In this document: positions 1-10,354 of the stretch, one piece after another | Numbering within the stretch: the first letter of the stretch is position 1 | Layout: each line of letters opens with the position of its first letter | Assembly: GCA_030549495.1 (NCBI GenBank) | Contig: JAUIRK010000987.1 | Location: forward strand, 62,001-126,000 | Source: Nectonema munidae | Taxonomy: Eukaryota > Nematomorpha > Nectonematoida > Nectonematidae | Reading direction: 5' to 3' | Length of the DNA stretch: 64,000 nucleotides | Notes under the pieces: generated by a model | The model's database searches: none | Seen by the model: only the letters and a program-made list of their open reading frames with translations | Told to the model about the DNA's origin: nothing | Program-made: the position numbers and the translations under genes

Positions 1-90
1 GTAGATAAAATAATTAAATAAAAACCGTGAGATGTTTAAACCTTTTCCGCCACTCCATGTTTTATTATTTTTATTAATTATTTTATCTAC
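1..90. repeat. Short hairpin element (17 bp inverted ends)
   Basis: Bases 1-17 (GTAGATAAAATAATTAA) are perfectly inverted at 74-90, making a 90 bp hairpin-like unit at the window edge. It may be a small MITE or the end of a larger one cut by the window. No coding content. Confidence 0.5.
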
Positions 91-577
91 AAACTTGATA
101 AAGGGGTTTTTACTCCGAAATTGGTTGTTTTCATATTAAAAATAAAGTTCCTCTTCTTTCAATATTTTATATTTATATAAATTTTTGTTTTACTTTGTTA
201 TTTAAAAACATAAAAGTATATTGTGAATTCTTTTTTCTTACTCTCATTCAACTCAAAATAGATATTTTCTTTATTTATTATCAAATATTTATTTCTATTA
301 AAAAGTTAAAGGTAAATGTGCTTTAAGTCACATGGTTCTTTCGAATCCATTTTATACAAGAAACAATATACATTAAAAAAGACAAAAGAAAAATTATGCG
401 CATGATATATGTTTTGTCGTCAAAGCGTAGATAGGTGAAAAAAGCGTTGATTTATGCTGAAAAATGTGGTCGAAAAAAGCTCAATTTTTAAAAACACTTT
501 AAAAAATGGTTAAGAGAACCAACCTTCTTCAAAACGTGAATAAATGTATTAAAAAATATGGTTAACATTCTCTTGCT
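91..577. other. No recognisable feature
   Basis: AT-rich sequence without a supported reading frame, RNA gene or repeat that I can identify. It lies beyond the last MPPB exon seen here, so it is probably MPPB intron. Confidence 0.4.
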
Positions 578-714
578 TTAACCCATTTACGGCCAATGTT
601 CCTATTTTGGAACATAAGTAATTTCATCTTCGTCTGCTTTTTTCAATGACTTTGAATATAAATCGTCTGCGTTTTTTAGATATCGTCTGCTTTGCTTGGC
701 CTTAAATGGGTTAT
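578..714. mobile_element. Small TTAA-flanked MITE (piggyBac-like)
   Basis: The left end begins at a TTAA (578-581) followed by CCCATTTACGGCCAA. The right end shows the inverted partner TTGGCCTTAAATGGG followed by TTAT. The inverted ends (about 16 of 17 bases matching) and TTAA target fit a piggyBac-mobilised nonautonomous element. The inside carries the motif TCGTCTGC three times, spaced roughly 30 bp apart. No coding capacity. Confidence 0.55.
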
Positions 715-1740
715 AAGTTTGACTCATGTCTAAACTCTAAAGTGTACTTTAGACCGAGCCGATTTTGCCAAACTTTTGAGAGAGGGAGAGGGAACATATC
801 TGATTCCAGAGGAGAGTGTGGGATAATAGAAATCTCAAAGAAGTTCGAGAAGAGAGGGGGAGGGTAGAATGACGATGTCTCTGCTCTAAACTAAAAATTC
901 GTCTTTAGGCCAACACAGATGAAGCACTCATACTGATCATAACGAATTCAGAGCCGGTTAAATTCAAAAAACGAAAAGTATAGAGCAAAAATACCAGTAC
1001 ATAAACATGAAATATAACCTGAGCATAAAAAAAAGACGATTTGATTTAGAAAATCCAAAATGATTTTAGGATTCAACACATTAAAAGTGTCAACAAGTGG
1101 AATGAGAGCACCTTTTTCCACAAAATTTCCTATATTTGCTAAAATTTTAAGAATTTAATCGTACCGTGAATTGGCCTTTTGGTTGACAGAGACAACTTTA
1201 CTAAATATTGCGAAAATGAATGTCAATAGATTTTCATCTTGATTATATTACTCAAAAAAGAAGAAATATAACTCATATCTATTTATTTTGGATAATTGAG
1301 TCAAAAAAGTTTCACCTTAAAAACTTTTGTTCTTTCAACTTTAGATGCCGTAAACAACTCGACATAATTGAATACAAAAATTATTACTTGTATGATGTGA
1401 TTTTGCACCCATTTTAATTGCAAAAATTGCAAATGACGATTAAAAAAGACATTTTTTTCTGATTTAGTATTTTAATCTGTTCGTTTGCGATTAGACTCTT
1501 GTTATGCATTATTTAGTACAGAAACAAACTTCAATTCAACAGCTATCAAGTTATAAGCATTTGAATTAGCACAATAAATGTTAATGATCATTTGTTTGAT
1601 GAAGTAGAAAAGGGTTTTATAAAAAGTTTGAATTATGACATATTGGGTAGATATATGTATTAAAAACGGAAACAAAATGTAGCAGTAGGAAAGGTATATA
1701 GGAAAAATGAATTTTATTCAAAAAATTATAAAAATGTTAC
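715..1740. other. Probable MPPB intron, no other feature
   Basis: The donor at 1740 opens an intron leftward on the minus strand. I looked for the next expected MPPB segment (the family continues with a conserved E-V-E-x-N stretch) and did not find it here. The short open frame at 1220-1417 is AT-rich and resembles nothing known to me. Confidence 0.4.
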
Positions 1741-1832
1741 CTGCATCTCTCTTAGAATGACATTTCGTTCTCGCTCTATCTCATTCTGGCCAAAAGTACT
1801 ACTGAGTAGAATATCAGAGAGGATGTCGACGG
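1741..1832 (-). CDS. PMPCB: MPPB exon ([14 protein letters not shown])
   Basis: The acceptor TATAG precedes 1832 and the donor GTAACA follows 1741. The 92 nt read [18 protein letters not shown] then [13 protein letters not shown] and end in phase 0. In this family the downstream glutamate zinc ligand lies in this helix. The first two bases complete a codon begun in the previous exon across an intron of only 52 nt. Confidence 0.92.
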
Positions 1833-4800
1833 CTATGAATAGAAAACATTTAAAGTGGAAACTTATCCTCAAAACAATAGATACCCTTTTCGAGATCTTT
1901 GGACAGGCATTTTGCGTAGTAAACAGTTTGCTCTCGAGAGGTATATGCATTTAAATGAGCTCCCATGTTTTCAACTTCCAACTCCAAATCTGTTTGACTT
2001 CTTTTGGAAGTACCCTAAAGAATTTCTCTTTTAGCATGCCTTTGTTAAACATGCAAACTACCCCTATTTTGGCGGCATTATAATGATTTAGACACTTCAA
2101 CCCGATTCGGGATAAAATTTTAGTTAAAATCCTAAATTTAAAAAAATCTTTATTTTTCTATTTGCTTAAACAATAAATTTTTTATTTTTTAAAAATCTAT
2201 TCCAAACTCAAAGGCTGAATGTAAAAGAATTTTCCCTATAATAAAGGAAAGCGAACGCCCAACTATCGTACTAACATCACAACAGAGATGAACACAAATT
2301 GTTATGAATTTAAACATGGATAGCACATGCTAACGGCATGCTTGCATTATAATAAAGAAATTGTTGAATAAGCTGAAAGCTGTTTTAATTTTTTTTATAA
2401 AAAGTCAAATATAATATATTATACTCTGTCTATATTCACTTTTGTACTCTTTTTGTAATATTATTTTTTTATATTTTAATAAGCTTTTTTTCGGAAATAT
2501 AATACAACTATTTGGAATTTCAATAAAATTGGAAAAATCATTAAAATTTTGATAATGTATATAAATTATAAAACACATTCTGCAGAAAATAAACTAATAA
2601 TATTGCAAAAATAAGATGTGCAAATTACAATCTCGATTAATTTTGTGAAAAATTGAGATCATAAGTTGATTGGTCAATTTATCAAGATATTTACATTTAG
2701 ACCACGTATACTTTATATCTTACATATATATACGCTATATTCTTTTTATTGTCATGTTAGATCGCCGAAATATCTTTTTCGCAACTCAATTTTTATCATT
2801 GTAGTATAATCTGATAAAGTTAGACGCAAATAATCATTTTTAATGATTCAGCCTGAGGTAATTTTAGATTCTGGTTGAAAAGAAAGAAAGCGTGCAAAAG
2901 GTTTCCGTTCTAGAGATAGGGTTTGTCTTTATTATTATTTTTGAGTAAGGTTGCCTTGCTACTTGTTCAATTATATTCAGGCTTCCATGCTTATAGCTTA
3001 TCGATACAAAACAAGGAAATTGCAGCCTATGAATCAAAATATCTAATCAGATTATTACTTTGACCCTACCTATTATAAAATCTTTCTGAAGGTGGATTCA
3101 ATGATAAAATTAATAATAAACCCATCTCAAAGGTTCTTTCATCAAAATGATCAGGATAGCATTCAATGAGAATAGGGATCAATATAGAAATTTTTGAGAT
3201 ACCTTAAAAGCCATATGCTCTAAAAAGTGGGCGACACCGTTTTTTTCTTGAGTTTCATATCTACTGCCAGCATCAATCCAAACACCAACCTAAAAATTTT
3301 AATTGATTTAGATCTACATTGATGAAAATGAAAACTGATCGCTCTCGAAAAGTGTGAAATCTATTCGTTTTAGAGTTTCTGGTGATTATGCCGTAAACGA
3401 AATAAAGTTCTTAACCCTAGAAAGACCATATATCTAATATATCAACTAAGACGATACCAGTCAATTGACCGGAGGAGTATTTTATTCGTTAAATCACATA
3501 CGTATATATATGGTTTTACAATTTCGAAAAAAATATTATTGTTTCAAAATTGATTCTTTTAATCAGACTTAGATTACATCAACAACTATTACCATTTATA
3601 ATTTTCAAAAAAATTTCAAGAATTCTTCACTGTTTTGCTTCATATTTCAGTGGATTTCCATACATTAATTTGATGTCTAAAGAAAAATAGTTTTAGTACC
3701 GACTCTTATGAATTCTCTAATTCAAGGGATCTTTCTTCTTCAATATCTGAAAGTTTTGAAGCTGTTTCCGACACAGATTCTGATTCCAGTAATGATGACT
3801 CTATTCCATCCGCTTTTCATTCTTCTTCATGCAATATTCCTACTTTTCAATCTAAAGACAATACCTTTTGAACATCTGAAATTCCTTCAAGTAAAACTCT
3901 TTCACGCAATCTTCTTCGTAAGTCTGGTGGGCCTACTTCTTTCATAAGGAATCGTATAAATAATTGCATTGATATCTTCATGGAGTTGTTTGGATTCAAG
4001 AATATAGATGAAATAATCACATGTGCTATGAAAGAAGCAAAAAGAAGGAACGATGTAAAATTTTCCTTATCTTTGTCAAAATTCCATGCTTTTATTGGAC
4101 TTTGCATACTCAGAGATGTTATCAAGGGAAGAAATGAGCCTTTGCACAGTTTTTAGAATACAAATTATGGAAGAAAAGTATTCAATGAGATCATGTCTCA
4201 TAATGATTTCAAAAAATTCTAACTTATCTACGCTTTGACGACAAAAACGCGCGTTCTCTAAGAAAAAGAAAAGGATCCATTCACAGCGATTCGTTCACTT
4301 TGGAGTAATGTAACGGAAAACTTTCAAAAGCGCTCAGTCACCGTTGACGAAAAGCTTTATCCATGTCGTAGCAGATGCAAATTCATTCAATTAGTTAATT
4401 AACCAAGTTTGGAAAAAAGTTCTGGATGCTTTATGATGTTCATAGTTACTACTATGTTTTGCAATCACTTCCTTATATTGGTAAAGATAAATCTCGAATC
4501 CATTTAGGACAAGGAGAGCATATTGTTATGAAGTTATTAGATTCGTATAAATGAATAGATTTGAATGCCACTTGCAACAATTTTTTCACAAGTCTTTCCT
4601 GTGATACGGATCTTCTGAGGCAAAATGACAATCAGATCACACAAAAAAGAAATTACTTCAGAAATAAAGTTTGAGAAAGATGATCCACTTTATAAATCCT
4701 AGTTCCTTTTCACTTACGATGATGGTAGGATATAGGGCTAAAAATAGACGTGTTCCTTTTATCATCTCAGAATCAGACTCCGAAAATTGCACTTGAAGAC

Positions 4801-7440
4801 TAAGCGTCCAGAATGTATACTCTATTACAATAAAGAAAAAGAAAGGATAGATACTGCGGACAAAATGCTGGAGGAATATTCTTCAAAACCAGGTTCAAGA
4901 AGATAGCTTTTGAGACTATTGAAGAAATAGATCTTTTGGACATCATTTGTTTGAACACTTATGTTTTATGCAAAGAAACAGAAATTTAGACTAACAAAAG
5001 AAGGGAGGTTTTTGATTGAAATTGGCGAATCACTTTGCCAAAAAGTAAAAAATTTATAAAAAAAATTCAAAAAGAGTTGCATTATTTGATAATAATAATA
5101 ATAATAATAGAGACAAAAAATGACTACTTGTTAGATATGTCATAAAAAGAAAACAAGAACATTTTGTCCAAACGGTGATATGTATACTTGTTGATCTTGT
5201 TCTTTTCAAATATGTAAATTATGCATAAAATTAGAATGATTTTATGTGGATACATATTTTGTAATGTTTTCATCAAATAAAGAAGTTACAAGTTTTTTTA
5301 TGAATACATGTACACGCATGATGAAGTCCGTCAATTGACTGGTATGGTCCTGGTTGAAAAAAGGGTATATTTTTTTATAAAATTAAATCGGTGGTAAACA
5401 AAACATTTTAATAAATAGCTTAGTCTAAAATAATAGAATTCTAAAAGTTTCAATTACGTTGGTATAAATTTCAAAAATTTACAATAAAATAAATATAATT
5501 TGCCTGTCAATTGACCGGGTTGGTCTTTCTAAGGCGTTGAAATAAAGTACTAATTATAATTAAAATAAAAGCACAGCATTTAAGGACACACTGACACACT
5601 ACATGGTTTTGACGTCATTTAAATTTATCCACGTGTGTAAAAATGATATTTCTTTAATCTTTATATAAAGCTCTGATGATTTATGACATTTATTATAATG
5701 CTAAGAAAATTCCACAAAATACGGTGTTGATGAACTCGATCAGATGTGTCGTACATACTCGACCAAAAGTAGTACAAAACGATGGAAATCAATTCCTGGA
5801 TTTTGTACAATACTGTTAATTTCTTGAAAAATATATCCAAGAGCTATCCTAAGAAATGTGTAAAATGAATGAAGATTAAAAGCTAAATCAAAGCAAAAGG
5901 AAAAGAGTCAGCGGCTGTAATAGGAGGTATTTACTACTGATGCTTATCAATTTTGGAAATTTGTCATTCAGCAAAGTGCCGAAATAAAGCCACCAAACAT
6001 GCAAAAAGTGTAATTTCAAAACAGGTGGTAAATGTAGAATTGAAACATTTGTTATATGTAAAAATTCTTTATTTTTAGCTGCGGTCAAAATGACCTCAAT
6101 GTCATTCTAGTGTTAAAACGCGAAAAGACTTTAGCAATGAAATAATAAGATCTTAGATTAATTTAACAAGGAAGTTGAAAGGATGATTTAAATTCAAAAA
6201 AAAGTTCCCCCTGAAAATAGCTTGAAGCTCATTTCAATTTTAATTGTATACTATAATACTCCTGACGAAGAAGCTGATACTTCGAAAGCAGTTGTGTTTT
6301 TTCTTTAAATAAAAGTGTCCAATTTTATTTATCATTAATTCTTATAATGGTAAAGGGGCGTACATCAGGGGGAGGGGACGACGCCCATATGTGATTTCAA
6401 GGGGGCGAAAAAGCCTTTCGTCCTGAATAATTTTCAATTTTCTCAATTATGTATCTTTTTTATAGCATTTAAAAGACTTGTTTGTCTGTATATTTGATCA
6501 GAAACAGCAATGCAGCCAGTAATTTGAACAAGAATTCATACATTTTTGAGCGTGTCAAATATTTTTATAGCACATAACTATATAAGAACTCTATAATTTA
6601 AAGTTTAAAAGGTTTGTTATTAATAACTGTGACCCGGCTTGTCGATAAGAGGGGAGGAGCAAGGGAGCTTTGCCCCCCCCCTACCCTGATTTATTTTGCC
6701 TCTCTGAAACTCCTATACACTTTATTATAGTCCCCGCTCCATTAAAATCATTTTTCTCCATAACATCATTTATACCTCAATGTAATAATCGACCCCTATA
6801 TAGCCTTCATCGAGCCCAGGGGGTCAATATCTACCGCTTTGGAGACCCCATGCCCCCACTACTATATCATAAGTCAGAACAAATAAGTTGACTAAAGCTT
6901 TTCTATGTATAACAAACATCTATTTTAATTATTTTGTGTATTTAAAGCACACAAAATAAAGTTTTAATTAAAAATGGAGGTATCGGAAGGTGGTAATACG
7001 GTTTCGATTTCGCTATTTGAAACCCTCAGGATTTCCGATTCCGATTAATCATCGTAACATTAGTTATAATGAACGCTTATTGAGGGCCTAGGATCTTTAA
7101 TATATATAGAGGTTTTACTGTATCATTGATATATGTCGGTCTAATATCACTTCATGGCACATGAGCAGTCAAAAATGTTGCATATCAATGAGCCTCTTTA
7201 GACACACCCATTATCTTCCGTTTATACTTACAAATCACGATTTTTCATCTTTGCTCTCCAAGTTGACGAAAAGTTTTCTCGCAGTGTGAAACGTTAAAGG
7301 TAAAAAATACGGTGCATGTTTCCAAATCGCTATTCTCTGAAACAACGCGAAATCCATTGCATAATTGGGAATTCTCTGTATTCGAAAGCGCTTGAATTGT
7401 TTCTTTATATGTATACGGTTTGGTTGAAAAACATGATTTG
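1741..7440 (-). CDS. PMPCB: Mitochondrial processing peptidase beta subunit, partial (4 exons)
   Basis: This is the catalytic subunit of the matrix peptidase that removes presequences from imported mitochondrial proteins. It is a zinc metalloprotease of the M16 (insulinase/pitrilysin) family and works as a heterodimer with the alpha subunit. Four exons join in order 7440-7311, 3289-3203, 2014-1885 and 1832-1741, all with GT/AG borders and compatible phases. Together they give about 146 residues: the mature N-terminus ([18 protein letters not shown]), [11 protein letters not shown], the inverted zinc motif HFLEH followed by [22 protein letters not shown], and [14 protein letters not shown]. 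Intact HxxEH separates it from the related complex III core-1 protein, which lost that motif in animals. The presequence exon (above 7440) and the C-terminal half (left of the window) are missing. Neighbouring transposons sit in its introns. Confidence 0.93.
1885..2014 (-). CDS. PMPCB: MPPB exon ([16 protein letters not shown])
   Basis: The acceptor TTTAG precedes 2014 and the donor GTATCT follows 1885. The 130 nt start in phase 0 with [14 protein letters not shown] and continue [18 protein letters not shown], the most conserved stretch of the beta subunit. The last base joins with CC of the next exon to give alanine. Confidence 0.93.
2015..3202. other. MPPB intron
   Basis: AT-rich intron between the HFLEH exon and the GTSKRSQ exon. 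I see no mobile-element coding sequence or clear repeat in it. Confidence 0.6.
3203..3289 (-). CDS. PMPCB: MPPB exon with HxxEH zinc site
   Basis: An 87 nt, phase 0-0 exon with acceptor TTTTTAG and donor GTATCT. It encodes [18 protein letters not shown] followed by [16 protein letters not shown] is the inverted zinc-binding motif of M16 peptidases: the two histidines bind zinc and the glutamate activates water. Confidence 0.95.
3708..4157 (+). pseudogene. piggyBac transposase N-terminal remnant
   Basis: Reading the frame that gives [15 protein letters not shown] and [16 protein letters not shown] shows the piggyBac transposase N-terminal region: an acidic head, then the segment before the first catalytic aspartate. 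One stop near 3868 and several further on break the frame, and the DDE core is not readable as one piece. Inactive. Confidence 0.7.
5090..5109. repeat. (ATA)n microsatellite
   Basis: About seven copies of ATA/ATT-type triplets inside the piggyBac remnant. Confidence 0.8.
5690..6113 (+). mobile_element. piggyBac-type transposon, 3' fragment (second family)
   Basis: Around 5700-5800 the plus strand reads [19 protein letters not shown] with K-R-W after it, the piggyBac signature that normally reads GVDxxDQM...YS.....RW. Near 5995-6060 it reads [17 protein letters not shown], the remains of the C-terminal cysteine-rich domain. The right end is GCGGTCAAAATGACC ... TTCTAGTG followed by TTAA at 6113-6116. 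The subterminal palindrome (GGTCAAAATGACC) differs from that of the element at 3415, so this is a different family. The 5' part is missing. Confidence 0.7.
6255..6330 (+). repeat. Penelope-like tail with hammerhead-like core (copy 3)
   Basis: CTGACGA (6262-6268), a 4 bp stem GAAG/CTTC with a six-base loop, then GAAA (6284-6287) match the conserved core of a hammerhead ribozyme (CUGANGA - stem II - GAAA). The following CTTTAAATAAAAGTGTCC resembles the AATAAAAGATTTACTC tail next to the similar cores at 35.4 and 59.1 kb. Only the tail of the element is left. Confidence 0.5.
6331..7310. other. MPPB intron, rest; pogo-like scrap near 7050-7116
   Basis: Mostly unassigned intron. At about 7060-7116 the sequence ATAATGAACGCTTATTGAGG ... 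AGAGGTTTTACTG followed by TA looks like the right terminal repeat of a pogo/Tigger-type MITE; no left end was found. A C-rich stretch at 6670-6690 and 6840-6860 stands out from the AT background without a gene in it. Confidence 0.35.
7311..7440 (-). CDS. PMPCB: MPPB exon (mature N-terminus)
   Basis: The donor GTATTT follows 7311 after GAAACATGCACC. The best acceptor is TTATAG before 7440. It encodes [18 protein letters not shown], then [18 protein letters not shown] and SDLETCT, the start of the mature protein after the presequence. No in-frame ATG precedes it, so the initiator lies in a further exon upstream (above 7440). Phase into the next exon is 0. Confidence 0.88.
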
Positions 7441-7805
7441 CTATAATTCAAACCAGAAAACAAAACTTTTAGATTTTTCTTAATAAATTAAAATTGTGAG
7501 TATAATGATAATAAATTTAAATGATTATAACCATTCATTGCTGTAGTCACCAAAAAAAGGATTACTAAATCATAAATGTCAGGGGTAGCGCAGGTCTAGT
7601 GAAATGGAAGAACATTGAGCAATAATAAAAAGTGGAAACTTATTTACCATGGATGTGGTTTAGTTTAGTTTTTTAATGTAAATAAAACTCTCATGATCTC
7701 TAAGCAAATAAGAATAATTTTAAGGTAGAGCTATAATTATCCCCGTAATCCCAACTTAAATATAACGAGTTATCCTAATTGTATATTACTATTTAGTTTT
7801 ACTAT
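7441..7805. other. MPPB upstream intron, no feature seen
   Basis: AT-rich; should lie between the MPPB presequence exon (not located) and the 7311-7440 exon. Confidence 0.4.
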
Positions 7806-8640
7806 TTAACACTAAAACACAAAGAAAAAAGTTCCCCCTTAACGCCAATTGGGGTCATTTTGACCTTTGTTGAAAGTATTTTCAAAATTAAGGTAACTTA
7901 AAGAAATGTATACTTACTTATTGACCAAAAACAACGATATTACACGTATGCACAATTTGTACAAATAAGCTTTTCAACTTTTACACATTTCCACAGACCA
8001 GAGATTGCTTATTGCTATATGTACATACAATTATATAAAACGTTTCATTACTAATATTATTTAATCCATTTTTTTTCAATGAAATATTATTTACAATTTA
8101 TTTCTATCACTAGTATAACTTTTCATCACTTTTATTGATGATTTGACCAGTCTGTCTCTGTTTTTATTTTTGCCTGTTTTTGCGTTTCTACTTTTTGCCT
8201 AGAGTATTCGTTTTTATTTGCGTTCTCATTATTTCAGTTTTGGGTGAAGTTGTTTTATCCTTTGAAAAAGCAAAAGAGTTATTGGGGAAAAGTGGTACTC
8301 AACATATTGTAATTTTGCCCCCTGATTTAGTCATGGTCTCCGATGAAGAAGACTTTGAGGATGAAGATCATGAGACTTTAAATGATTTTTGAGGTAAATT
8401 CGAAGTTGTGTGCAAAGATTTAGCCAAATCCACAAAAAAAAGAAAAATCGTTTGTTCGATGGGAAAAAAGAACTTGAATCTGGCAGGCTCATGTGAAGAA
8501 TACTTTCCTGAGCCTTTAGACAGCATAACGAACTTTAGTCTATCTTCTTTTGAAATTTTTACGTTTTTTGACAAGAATGTGTCGTTAGCATGATGAATAA
8601 GTAGGCCGAAGAAGATAAAAACAATCATGATTTTTTTAAC
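7806..8640 (+). mobile_element. piggyBac-type remnant (third copy), 5' part
   Basis: The left end is TTAA then CACTAAAACACAAAG, with a subterminal GGGGTCATTTTGACC (about 7850), the same palindrome type as the fragment ending at 6113. An acidic N-terminal coding remnant follows (8210-8392), with ILPPDLVMVSDEEDFEDE, as often seen at the start of piggyBac transposases. It then shifts frame and has stops. No right end was found, so the real extent is uncertain. Confidence 0.5.
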
Positions 8641-9218
8641 AAACGTGGAAGAACTTGTTTATCCTTTAAGTTACCGCCGGATTATAAAAAACACTTTTAG
8701 GGGTCTTGAGTCTCCTTAAAAATATAGGGTTGACTGCATACCATTGAGAAAAAAAATCTATTGCAGGCACATCTGGTTTCTATCAATAGTTTTTATATCT
8801 TTCATATCAAATATGCCATGCGACTTCAAGGTATATTTATACCATTGATTGTCATTCTGTGTGAAATTCGAATAAAGATTCTTCACTAGATCCTCATATT
8901 TTTCATATATTTCCTTACCCACTAAGTTAACATCAGCTTTTAAATATATAAAAATTCTTTAATAAATTTTAAGTTTCTCAATAAATTACCTCATATTTTT
9001 ATATTACAAAAATGAAATCGTCAGAACAATTAGTTAAATGAGATCAGAGATTGAATTTTCTGCAGATGCATCGAATTTCGAAAAGATACCCCCTTCTTAA
9101 TCTCAATGCCATTCATTACCTTGGCCACAGCTTGAAAAGTTGAGAAAATGGAGAGAGACATTCATAAACTCGAAGCACAAAGTTCTTTGGAAGGAGAAAA
9201 TATGCCGCTATACGATTA
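8641..9218. other. No recognisable feature
   Basis: AT-rich; may include further decayed piggyBac sequence, but no motif could be read. Confidence 0.3.
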
Positions 9219-9441
9219 GACACTTGTTTACCTCCTCCCTCTCCAAGCCACCTTTAAAAGTAGAAGGTATTCGTTAGATTTAAAAGATTGTTATTTTTTT
9301 CCTATAACAAATAAATATTTAAAAAAAATTAAATTTTTTCTCTCTAAGATGATTAAACTTAAGAAAAATTACGCCTTCCAAAAATATCGATTGAAAAGTT
9401 ACTTTAAAAGTGGAGGAGACGGGAGGGAGTAAACAGGTGTC
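9219..9441. repeat. Inverted-repeat element about 220 bp
   Basis: GACACTTGTTTACCTCCTCC at the left is matched in inverse by GGGAGGGAGTAAACAGGTGTC at the right. A second pair inside is CCACCTTTAAAAGTA and ACTTTAAAAGTGG. The arms are imperfect, roughly 50 bp. This fits a MITE-like hairpin element; no clear target duplication. Confidence 0.5.
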
Positions 9442-9993
9442 AAGGATTTAATTCTTCTCCACTAATTTCCACCATTTTATATACCATATTCCATTGGAAC
9501 GGGAATGTTGTGAAGCACTTTTGGGTTGTGTATAGAGAATAGGCTTGTTATAATCCAAATACTAAGCATTCAAATACTTGAGCTTTTTTGTGTTAAGCAT
9601 GTGGTTGAAATCGATAAAACATTAATTGCAAGAATTAATTAATTTTTGGCAATTAGGATACAAATTGGCTTTATATAAATTCTAGAAAATAGATTATGCA
9701 AGTGTCCTTTGCAATCATTTAAAAAATATTATTCACAGCACAAAAATTGATCCTGATTGCTTGACAGCATTTCTAATGTTGGAGACAGGTGACTGAAAAT
9801 ATCGAAAGATGCTTAGTAAACACTCTGTATAATATTGCTGATTGACGCATTATCCGATATCCTTGCAATGAATTTATTTATTGTTTGGTAAATTGTCATT
9901 TTAATTTTGGGTCACTATGACCAGTTCTTGAATATCAGCTCTACAGCTACCGCAGCCTATAGGAGTGTCCTTATCCCTTTCGTGACCCATCAT
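9442..9993. other. No recognisable feature
   Basis: Holds a GGGTCACTATGACC stretch near 9910 that resembles the piggyBac subterminal palindrome seen at 7850 and could be a distant right end, but no TTAA-flanked terminal repeat supports it. Confidence 0.3.
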
Positions 9994-10354
9994 ATATGAT
10001 ACAAGGCTTCGGAGCCGGAGTTGGAGCCGCAAATTTTTTTTAATAGGAGTCGGAGTCACAAATAACAAAAAGCGGCTCCCTATGCCTGTCTCCAAGCGTA
10101 TAATTCGTGATGTATCAAAATCACAATTGTTACATATAAAACCTTGAAATATAAATAATCAGTTTTAGTTCATGTTCATATTCTATTTAGAGAGAACAAA
10201 GCATAAATAAATGATGAAACAGCTTTTCAGTTTTTTCAAATATAAATTATAATATATATAAAAGGTCGGAGCCCGAGCGGTAGCCATAAAAAAATATTTG
10301 TTCCGGAGCCGGAGCCACACAATTTTGAGGCGGCTCAGAAGCCCTGATATGATA
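9994..10354. mobile_element. Nonautonomous hAT-type element with perfect 8 bp TSD
   Basis: ATATGATA occurs directly on both sides (9994-10001 and 10347-10354). Inside it, the ends are CAAGGCTTCGGAGCCG (from 10002) and, inverted, CAGGGCTTCTGAGCCG (to 10346). The 345 bp between them has repeated GGAGCCGGAG-type subterminal motifs and no coding frame. 8 bp duplication plus CAGGG-type ends are the hallmark of hAT. The perfect duplication suggests a fairly recent insertion. A related fragment is at about 60150-60265. Confidence 0.85.

Larger units (their letters stand above)
3415..5536 (+). mobile_element. piggyBac-type DNA transposon, degraded
   Basis: The left end is TTAA (3411-3414) then CCCTAGAAAGACCA. 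The right end is the near inverse TGGTCTTTCTAAGG at 5521-5534 followed by TTGA, a mutated TTAA. A subterminal palindrome GTCAATTGAC occurs just inside both ends (about 3460 and 5505), with a variant near 5330. The plus-strand coding remnant starts near 3700 with an acidic [11 protein letters not shown] stretch. It continues through [15 protein letters not shown] and [12 protein letters not shown] (about 3920-4030) with the usual piggyBac order, then decays with many stops up to about 5000. It sits antisense in the 3290-7310 MPPB intron. Confidence 0.8.

Noticed and set aside
1741-7440. Complex III core protein 1 instead of MPPB
   Set aside because: The HFLEH zinc site and [16 protein letters not shown] are those of the peptidase; core 1 of animals has lost the intact motif.
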